NCBI RefSeq assembly: GCF_033547095.1 | Contig: NZ_CP137852.1 | Location: 3,676,001-3,740,000 of the forward strand | Length of the DNA stretch: 64,000 nucleotides | Source: Sediminicoccus rosea | Lineage (GTDB): Bacteria; Pseudomonadota; Alphaproteobacteria; Acetobacterales; Acetobacteraceae | Direction: 5' to 3' | Shown here: positions 54,078-64,000 of the stretch, piece after piece | Layout: every line of letters begins with the position of its first letter | Numbering within the stretch: the first letter of the stretch is position 1 | Made by a program: the position numbers and the translations under genes | The notes under the pieces: generated by a model | Seen by the model: the letters and a program-made list of their open reading frames with translations, nothing else | What the model was told of the DNA's origin: nothing | Database searches by the model: none

Positions 54078-55235
54078 ATGACGCACAAGCCCCCTCCCCG
54101 CTCCCGCAGCCGAAAGGCGAGTCCGCAACCGGGAGTTCCTATTCTCGCGCCGTTCCGAGCGACGGCGATGAGCGTCTTCGAGGCAGGGCTGATCCCGGTC
54201 CCCTGCGGTGGGGAAACCGGCAAGCATCCGCTCATTCGCTACCGTGGCCTCGCGAACAGAATGGACCGCCAGTACCTGGAGAGGCTGCTGTCAGCGCCGC
54301 TCACTGAGACCGCCGGGATCGGCATCCTGACCGGCGTCGGCCGGACGCCGATTACCGTCGTGGACGTCGACGACCCGGCCCTCATCCACATGATCGAGAC
54401 GCGGTTCGGGCCGACCTGTATCGAGGTGCGAACGCCTTCGGGCGGACGCCACTTTTGGTACCGCTTCGCGGGCGAGCGGTCGACGAACCTTCGACGTGCA
54501 GGCCTCGCCGTCGACATCAAGGCCGAACGCGGGTTCGTGGTGGCTCCGCCGACGCAAAGGGCGGGCGGCAGCGCAGGCAACTATCAGTTCCTGCGGGGTG
54601 GGTTGGAGCAGCTGGCAGAGCTTCCGGCGATCGCGGCGGAGGGCGCGGCCCTTCTCGCGGCGCAGGCGCCGGACGCTTCGATGAGCATCGGGGAAGTTCG
54701 TGATCCCGCGGCCTTCGCCCGAGCCTCGGTGGTTCCTCACGGGGAGCGCAACGTCACCTGCCACGGGTGGGCCCTGCGCTTGGCCAAGCACGCGGTCGAT
54801 CTTCAGGACCTGGTTGCCAGCCTAATGGATGTGAACCGGAACATGTGTGATCCACCGCTGACCATCGAGGAGATCCGGCGCATCGCCGCGAGCGCCTGGC
54901 GCTACGAGCAGCTGGGACAGAACTGGGTCAGCAGCGCAGGGGTGACGCGTATCACGACGGAGGAGGGGCAGCGCCTTCGGACGGTGGCGGCGGTGGCGCT
55001 CCTCGTATGCCTGCGGAGGAACCACGGCAGCAGAGCGGGAGATTTCGCGATCTCACCGCGTGCCATGGCCACGGACGGCATCGTCTGGGATCTCGGTGAG
55101 CGGGCGATCCGCCAAGCGCGGGACGAGTTGATCGAGGCGGGGCTGCTGGAGCTGACGCATCGGGGTGGGAAGGGTCCGGGCGATCCGAGCCGGTACAGGC
55201 TGGTCGAGGCATTGTCGCTGGTCCGGAAAGTGTGA
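54078..55235 (+). CDS. Bifunctional primase-polymerase (Prim-Pol) with PriCT domain
   Basis: 385 residues. The Prim-Pol core has the acidic pair in ITVVDVDDP, the His of SGGRHFWYRF and the third acid in LAVDIKAERGFVVAPPT. The order of these motifs is that of archaeo-eukaryotic-type primases carried by plasmids, phages and integrative elements. A PriCT-like segment follows (PPLTIEEIRRIAASAWRYE, ~270-288), then a winged-helix-like end (RQARDELIEAGLLELTHRGG). No helicase domain is present, so it depends on a host helicase. It suggests the element can replicate after excision. A later start at Met 31 would still keep the core. Confidence 0.82.
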   Translation: MTHKPPPRSRSRKASPQPGVPILAPFRATAMSVFEAGLIPVPCGGETGKHPLIRYRGLANRMDRQYLERLLSAPLTETAGIGILTGVGRTPITVVDVDDPALIHMIETRFGPTCIEVRTPSGGRHFWYRFAGERSTNLRRAGLAVDIKAERGFVVAPPTQRAGGSAGNYQFLRGGLEQLAELPAIAAEGAALLAAQAPDASMSIGEVRDPAAFARASVVPHGERNVTCHGWALRLAKHAVDLQDLVASLMDVNRNMCDPPLTIEEIRRIAASAWRYEQLGQNWVSSAGVTRITTEEGQRLRTVAAVALLVCLRRNHGSRAGDFAISPRAMATDGIVWDLGERAIRQARDELIEAGLLELTHRGGKGPGDPSRYRLVEALSLVRKV

Positions 55236-55376
55236 CGCCTCGGACCACAATACAAAGACACTTCCTTCTTTCCCCAACCGCCCGGCCCGCGCCGCACGAA
55301 CTTCCGAGCGAGGCATTTTCCTGCCTTCCGGGGACACGACCGGCTCCGTAGATTCGATGTCAGGAGAATCGCCGCC

Positions 55377-56228
55377 GTGCCCCCTGACGCCGCCCCCCAG
55401 CCGACCGCGACAGTCGACGTGGTCATCCACAAGGATATGCCGTGGGAGGCCTTCCCAATCATGCTTCTTGGAACTCTGGCAACGCCACCAACGTCGCCGG
55501 AGGACCCCCGATGGTGCGAGGCGTTGGAACTCATGCGACTAAGGGTTGCCACAGAGCGGGCTCAGTGTAACGGAGAGGAGGGCAGTCTCGAGACCGTCCT
55601 CAACGTCTCTGCGGCCGTTGCGCACCGCAAGGAGAAGGCGGCTTGGGTGCGCATCAACCGTGCCATGGTTGCTGCTCATGCGGTGATGCCCTTCGTCATC
55701 GGGGAGCATGCCAAGGTCTTGGGCGACTCCCTGGCAACTGCCGCCGCCGCATACAGGAAGCCTAAAAATCTCCAATGGCAGATCCACCGAGTGATGTCGC
55801 AGGAGTCAGCCCTCGCACGGCACGCTGCTCGCCGCGGCACACGCCCGCCACCAAAGCGAATGCCTGAGATGTCCGATTCCGAGGCTGGGACCAAGAACTT
55901 CATCACGCGTGTGCTCAGGCCCGCACGGCCGATCCTTCACATCGCGATATCGCTGGCACAGGCGATGGACACGGCTGAACTGCAGGCGCTCAAGACGTAT
56001 CGGACGCCTCGTCTTTGGGAACGGGAGGGCTACGGAACGGGGCCGGCGGATGATAGCGAGGATGGAGTCGCGGTTCGCCCTCGCGTCACTGAGACGATGT
56101 TGCTGCTTCGCCCGGAGTTCTCGCGACAGGTGATCGGCGCGAGCGAGGCATTTCTCCCAGCGGTCCAGGCCTACTTGGCAAGTGGCCGAGCGAAGCCCGT
56201 TCCGATGGTTCGTCTTCTGTTGGAATGA
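55377..56228 (+). CDS. Protein of unknown function in the island replication/integration region
   Basis: 283 residues. GTG start at 55377 with CAGGAG 11-16 bp upstream. No signal peptide or membrane segment. It is mostly helical, with a basic central stretch (ARHAARRGTRPPPKRMPEMS, ~146-165), an ILHIAISLAQAMDTAELQAL helix and an acidic loop (GPADDSEDG). I recognise no family. It lies between Prim-Pol and the recombinase cassette on the same strand, where accessory replication or mobilisation genes are commonly found. Confidence 0.6.
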   Translation: MPPDAAPQPTATVDVVIHKDMPWEAFPIMLLGTLATPPTSPEDPRWCEALELMRLRVATERAQCNGEEGSLETVLNVSAAVAHRKEKAAWVRINRAMVAAHAVMPFVIGEHAKVLGDSLATAAAAYRKPKNLQWQIHRVMSQESALARHAARRGTRPPPKRMPEMSDSEAGTKNFITRVLRPARPILHIAISLAQAMDTAELQALKTYRTPRLWEREGYGTGPADDSEDGVAVRPRVTETMLLLRPEFSRQVIGASEAFLPAVQAYLASGRAKPVPMVRLLLE

Positions 56229-56296
56229 TGCGGTCGCTCCCGGAAATCGTGACCAAGTGAAACCTCGGCGCTCGGGGGCCGTGACACCGATGGGGC

Positions 56297-56524
56297 ATGA
56301 CAAACGCTCCTGTCCCCGAACGGTTCCCCGCGCTGCTGGCTCCGCAAGAGCCCGGCGCCCCTCCACGCCTCATCAATGGTCAGAGACTGACCCATCGGTC
56401 GCTGATCGCGCTGGTGCGGCGCCTCGCCTACATCGCCGCGTCCGAGAGCTTCCTCGCGAGCGTCGATCGGATCGACCCCCGCGTCACGACTAAACGCCCC
56501 GCTGAGGGGGAGCGCGAGCCATGA
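56297..56524 (+). CDS. Small protein of unknown function coupled to the excisionase-like gene
   Basis: 75 residues, no signal peptide. The central segment HRSLIALVRRLAYIAASESF is a likely amphipathic helix; the ends are Pro- and Arg-rich. Its stop overlaps the next start (ATGA). Short proteins of this kind precede excisionase genes in some integrative elements, but no family is recognised. Confidence 0.5.
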   Translation: MTNAPVPERFPALLAPQEPGAPPRLINGQRLTHRSLIALVRRLAYIAASESFLASVDRIDPRVTTKRPAEGEREP

Positions 56525-56727
56525 CGGAGCTCGAACCGCTTCTGTCGGCGCGCCAGGTGGCTGACCTCTTCGGACTGACGCTGAGGACACTGAGCAACTG
56601 GGAGCGGGCCGGAACCCTGGTCCCTCTCCGCCGGCGCAGCCGCCGCTACTACCGGCGCTCGGACGTGGAGGTACTGTTGGGTATCGATAAGCCCCAGCAA
56701 TTGCCTCTTTTTCCTGAGTTCGAATGA
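56521..56727 (+). CDS. Excisionase-like MerR-type HTH protein
   Basis: 68 residues. LLSARQVADLFGLTLRTLSN, then WERAGTLVPLRRRSRRYYRR and DVEVLLG, form the compact winged HTH of the excisionase/HTH_17 family. These proteins bend att DNA or repress integrase promoters. It overlaps the preceding gene and, by one possible start, the first tyrosine recombinase gene, so it is placed to set the direction of recombination. Confidence 0.8.
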   Translation: MTELEPLLSARQVADLFGLTLRTLSNWERAGTLVPLRRRSRRYYRRSDVEVLLGIDKPQQLPLFPEFE

Positions 56728-56810
56728 TACTGGCAGCTACGACAAGAAGGGATTTTCATAGTTGCCAGAATCATTTTTTTCCGCCTCTTTCCGACTCACA
56801 GGAGATCGAC

Positions 56811-58604
56811 ATGAGCAGTCCCGATATCCCCACCGCCGCCCAGGCCCTGGCGATGATCCAGACCTGGGATGACAAGCCTTCCGACCAGCGCCGTAACCTC
56901 AGGACGGCGGTGAAAACCTATTGCCGCCTCGGTGGCAGCAAGCGCCCGCCTGAGATCGTTCGCCTGGACCCGGCCCGCTGCCTGCCTGAGGTCGACGCGG
57001 CGCGCGCCTCGGCACTCGGCATTTCCGACAAGAGCCTCCGCAATGTCCGAAGTGGCCTCCGCTATGTCCTGCGCCGCTGCGGCCTCCTGGCCCCCGTTCG
57101 TGAGCGCAATCCGGTGGACGATCCACGCTGGGCGGAACTGATCGGGCAGTTGCCCGCGCGCTTTCATCCTCATCGCCTCCGCGCCTTCTTGGAGTTCTGC
57201 GCGGCCCGGGACATCGTTCCCGAGGCCGTGACCAACGACACGCTCGTCGCTTACCTGGATCGACGCCAGGCCGAGCGAGGTGGCGACAACAACCGCGCCG
57301 ATGTGCGCGAGGCGGCCCGCCAATGGAACAAGATGGCCAAGGCCCTGCCCGGCTGGCCGCAGATCGAGTTGGCCCTGCCCCCCGATCCGGATCGCACACT
57401 TTCCCCGCCCCTCGCGACCTACCCCGTCAGCCTTCAGCGGGAGGTGACCGAGTTCGTCGACTGGTGCCGCGGCTCCGGCGAGGAGTTCTTCGGCGAGGAG
57501 GCGGATGTGCGGGAGCCGATGAGCGAGGCGTCGATTCAGACCCGCCTGACGGGCCTGCGTCTCTTCCTGTGGGGGGCAGTCGAGACAGGAACGCCCGCGG
57601 AGGAGATGGATGGCCTCGAATGGTTGATGCGGTCAGATGTGCGCAAGCGCAGCATGCGCTGGAACCGCGAGCGCCTCGGCGGCAAGGTGACCGCCGGCCT
57701 CGCGACCATCGCGGATACGCTTCCCACGGTTGCGGCCTTCCTGAACCGACCCGAGGCGGAGCGAGCGGTTCTTCGGCAAGCCCTTCGTGCCTACCGCCCC
57801 AAGCGTCAAAAGGAGATCACTGAGCGCAACGCCCGGTTGCTCGATCGCCTCACGGACCCGGTCGCGCGCGGGAAGTTGCTCAAGCTCCCCTTCAAGCTCA
57901 TGGAACGCGCACGGGAGATTCGAGACGGCTGGGTTTCCCACGAGGGGATCGACCATGCGCCCAAGTCCATGGAGGCATGCTGGCTGGCGGCTGTCGCGGT
58001 CGCGGTAGAGATCGAGCTCAACCTGCCGCTGCGAGTGAGCGACCTGACCCAGCTGACGCTCGATGAGGAACTTCGAATCCAGCGTCAACGCCGGGGCAGC
58101 CCAACGGCATTTCTTCGGGTGACAGCCAACAAGAATGACCAGGTGGTGGAGACCATCCTCGACGAGGAGAGCGCCGAACTGCTCCAGGAGTATGTCGATG
58201 CGTTCCGCCCCCTTGGTCCGCATCCGGAGACGCGCTGGCTCTTCCCGAACCGGGACACAGCAGGCCATGCGCGCGCGCCCCAGGGGTTCAGCGCAGCCAT
58301 CATGGAGGAGTTGGAGAAGGAGCTTGGCTTCCACATGACGGTGCAGAGCTTCCGCTGCTTCGCGGCGACGGTCATCATGGAGATGAACCCGCACGCGATC
58401 GAGGATGTCCGACTGATCCTGGGGCATGCGGGCTTCGCCATGGCCGAACGCCACTACCGCCGGGTGAACCGCCACGCCGCCGCCCGCCGCCTGTCGGCCG
58501 GGCTGCGCAGCCTGCGACGCGACACCCAGCTCCAAGCGGCAGCACCCAGCTTTCGCCCCCCGCGCAAGGATAGAGGCATGCCTCGCCTGGGAGGCCGGTC
58601 GTGA
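56811..58604 (+). CDS. Tyrosine-type site-specific recombinase (first of a pair)
   Basis: 597 residues from the ATG at 56811, which has CAGGAG upstream; an in-frame ATG at 56724 overlaps the previous stop and would add 29 residues. An N-terminal helical SAM-like part is followed by the catalytic domain: Arg I in LNLPLRVSDLTQL, a Lys in VTANKNDQ, box II TVQSFRCFAATVI, LGHAGFAMAERHYRRV with the second His and the Tyr nucleophile. In box II the usual His of HxxR is Gln (QSFR). It is longer than phage integrases. Its stop overlaps the GTG start of the second recombinase. Confidence 0.82.
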   Translation: MSSPDIPTAAQALAMIQTWDDKPSDQRRNLRTAVKTYCRLGGSKRPPEIVRLDPARCLPEVDAARASALGISDKSLRNVRSGLRYVLRRCGLLAPVRERNPVDDPRWAELIGQLPARFHPHRLRAFLEFCAARDIVPEAVTNDTLVAYLDRRQAERGGDNNRADVREAARQWNKMAKALPGWPQIELALPPDPDRTLSPPLATYPVSLQREVTEFVDWCRGSGEEFFGEEADVREPMSEASIQTRLTGLRLFLWGAVETGTPAEEMDGLEWLMRSDVRKRSMRWNRERLGGKVTAGLATIADTLPTVAAFLNRPEAERAVLRQALRAYRPKRQKEITERNARLLDRLTDPVARGKLLKLPFKLMERAREIRDGWVSHEGIDHAPKSMEACWLAAVAVAVEIELNLPLRVSDLTQLTLDEELRIQRQRRGSPTAFLRVTANKNDQVVETILDEESAELLQEYVDAFRPLGPHPETRWLFPNRDTAGHARAPQGFSAAIMEELEKELGFHMTVQSFRCFAATVIMEMNPHAIEDVRLILGHAGFAMAERHYRRVNRHAAARRLSAGLRSLRRDTQLQAAAPSFRPPRKDRGMPRLGGRS

Positions 58605-59760
58605 GCGAGCGCCTCTGCCTCAAGCTCGAGCAATGGCCCGCATTGGACCGCGCCGCTTGGGAGCTTGCTCTCGAGGGAGATGACGAGGATCTCGAGCTGC
58701 CAGGCGCACGCCACCGCATCTCGAGGGAAACGCTGCTGAGCTATGCGACCGGCTATGGTCACTACCTCGCTTTCCTGGCCCGGACCGGAGAGCTGGTCCA
58801 GGGCGAGATGCCGGTCGAGCGGGCCACCCCGGCGCGGCTCAACAAGTGGCTGCTGAGCCTTCGTGAGCGCAGTCTCGCGCCGACCGCGCTCCGCCAATAC
58901 CTCGTGAACTGCCATGCCGCGCTGCGGTTGATGGCGCCCCATGCCGATCTCTTGTGGATGCGCCGTCCCGGTGGCCGTTCGCTCAAGCGGGCGATCCCTG
59001 GAAAACCCAAATCGACCGTGGCGCACGACGTCGCCGACGTCCTGCCTCATGTTCAACGGCTTCATGCGAGCGCGCTCGTGCAGGAGGACAGCCCAGATCG
59101 GCGACAGGCCCTGCGGGACGTGGCTCTCATCGGCATCCTCCTGATGCGGGCCCCGCGGGTCGGCAGCCTGGTCGAGATGCTCATGGACGAGCATATCTGG
59201 CAGACGAGTGACGAGCTTTGGAACGTGCGCTTCCCGAGCGAGGACACCAAGGCGGATACCCCCATCGACTACCCCCTCGACGAGGAATGCTCCGGCTGGC
59301 TCATCGACTACCTGCGCCTGGCGCGCGCGGGCTTCCCCTATGCCGGGCGGTCGGAGCATCTCTGGATGGGCATGAAGGGTCCGATGACCCGCGAGGGCAT
59401 CCAGCGCATCTGCGAACGACGCACGCTGGAATGGCTCGGTAAGCCCTATGGCCCGCATGCCTTCCGCAAGTGGCACCGGAGTTCGGCCGCTCGCCGCTCC
59501 CCGGAATTGGCCTTCGATGCGTCGCAGGTACAGGGCAACTCGGTAGAGGTCTCGGCCGAGCATTACGCGGAGGCCAACAGCCTGCACGCAGCTCTCCGTC
59601 ATGCCCGCAACCTCAAAGCGATGCGCCGGCAGTTGGGTATCAAGACAGCGGCGAGCGCGAGGCCGAGACGAGGGGCGGCTTCAAAATCCGGCTTGGCGGC
59701 CAAGATGGATGGGCCTCATCCTGCCGCTCCCTCTCCTCGTCAGCGCCGGAGTCCTCGCCC

Positions 59761-59764
<4 letters not shown>
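58601..59764 (+). CDS. Tyrosine-type site-specific recombinase (second of a pair)
   Basis: 387 residues, GTG start at 58601 inside the previous stop. The N-terminal core-binding part (ETLLSYATGYGHYLAFLART, LNKWLLSLRERSLAPTALRQ) precedes the catalytic domain: Arg I in LLMRAPRVGSLVEML, Lys in EDTKADTPIDYPL, box II GPHAFRKWHRSSAA, and EHYAEANSL with the Tyr. The LGH-type His before the Tyr is replaced by VQGNSVEVS. The C-terminal 50 residues are basic and Pro-rich. Two adjacent tyrosine recombinases usually act together. The stop overlaps the GTG start of the serine recombinase. Confidence 0.82.
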
Positions 59765-61560
<1,796 letters not shown>

Positions 61561-61585
61561 GTGGTGATTGTGAGTTTTCGGTTGG

Positions 61586-61710
61586 GTGGCCTGGCGCTGA
61601 CCGACTCTCCCGCCGCTTGAGCGGCAGTACCATGGGCGCTGGAGTGTTTCACGGCCGAGTTCGGGATGGGATCGGGTGTTTCAACTCCGCGATAGGCACC
61701 AGGCCACCGA
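61586..61710 (-). rRNA. rrf: 5S ribosomal RNA
   Basis: On the minus strand, a TGGCCTGGTGCC 5' strand pairs with GGCGCCAGGCCA-like sequence at the 3' end, and the inside carries the conserved 5S stretch CCCGATCCCATCCCGAACTC. The ends are approximate to a few bases. It lies 25 bp upstream of the tRNA-fMet gene. Confidence 0.92.
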
Positions 61711-61824
61711 ACCGAAAACTGTGGTTCAGGTGGTGTTGGATTGGTTGGTTTTGAGTGGGTGGGTGAAGTGGGGTTTGGTGCTGCGTGCGGTGTGTCGCTG
61801 TTGCCAGCGAACACTGCATTGGGG

Positions 61825-64000
<2,176 letters not shown>

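Overview
The window looks like chromosomal DNA of a GC-rich alphaproteobacterium, most likely Acetobacteraceae (Roseomonas/Roseococcus-like). Supporting this are the strong GC-ending codon bias, several Bug-type tripartite-tricarboxylate binding proteins, and an rRNA operon read from the minus strand in the order 23S-5S-tRNA-fMet at the right edge. The genus is an inference; no 16S sequence is present.

1-13.3 kb is a surface-protein and mobile-debris region. It holds the 3' end of a probable outer-membrane protein, a truncated Bug gene that nearly duplicates the intact gene at 25.0 kb, a 1541-residue RTX adhesin-like protein with a large internal duplication, an IS5-type element, a 1350-residue autotransporter and a decayed IS3 element. 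Two related C-terminal remnants of a serine recombinase flank the RTX locus.

13.3-32.1 kb is ordinary metabolic chromosome. A LysR regulator diverges from an eleven-gene run: SCP2-like thiolase, DUF35 partner, enoyl-CoA hydratase-like protein, Bug protein, two-domain class III CoA-transferase, second Bug protein, iron-containing alcohol dehydrogenase, LeuC-, LeuD- and LeuB-like enzymes, and a third Bug protein. Most genes overlap or nearly touch. The set suggests uptake and CoA-dependent catabolism of an organic (di)acid. A histidinol-dehydrogenase-family enzyme and a complete MalEFGK-type ABC importer follow.

32.5-61.5 kb is interpreted as a composite integrative island in the 3' end of the tRNA-fMet gene that closes the rRNA operon. 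A 14-bp core, TGGATGCGGGGACA, occurs exactly at 32519 and 61484. The left copy lies beside a hairpin terminator that fits the displaced terminator of the tRNA. The right copy is the tRNA 3' end itself, into which the serine recombinase gene reads. A degenerate third copy at 39113 looks like the junction of two tandem elements. The left element is mostly a recombinase gene broken by a 6-kb block carrying three secreted-protein genes: a zincin-like protein, a Met/Pro/Gly-repeat protein and a VWA/Ig-like protein. The right element carries an RND metal-efflux system with a two-component regulator, a copper set (two CopZ-like chaperones, DUF411 and Spy-like periplasmic proteins, CopA, CueR), an intact IS3 element that cuts a DUF1524/GmrSD-type restriction gene, an RHH protein, a Prim-Pol replication protein, two unknown genes, and a coupled cassette of an excisionase-like protein, two tyrosine recombinases and one large serine recombinase.

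61.5-64 kb is tRNA-fMet, 5S rRNA and the 3' part of 23S rRNA, all on the minus strand.
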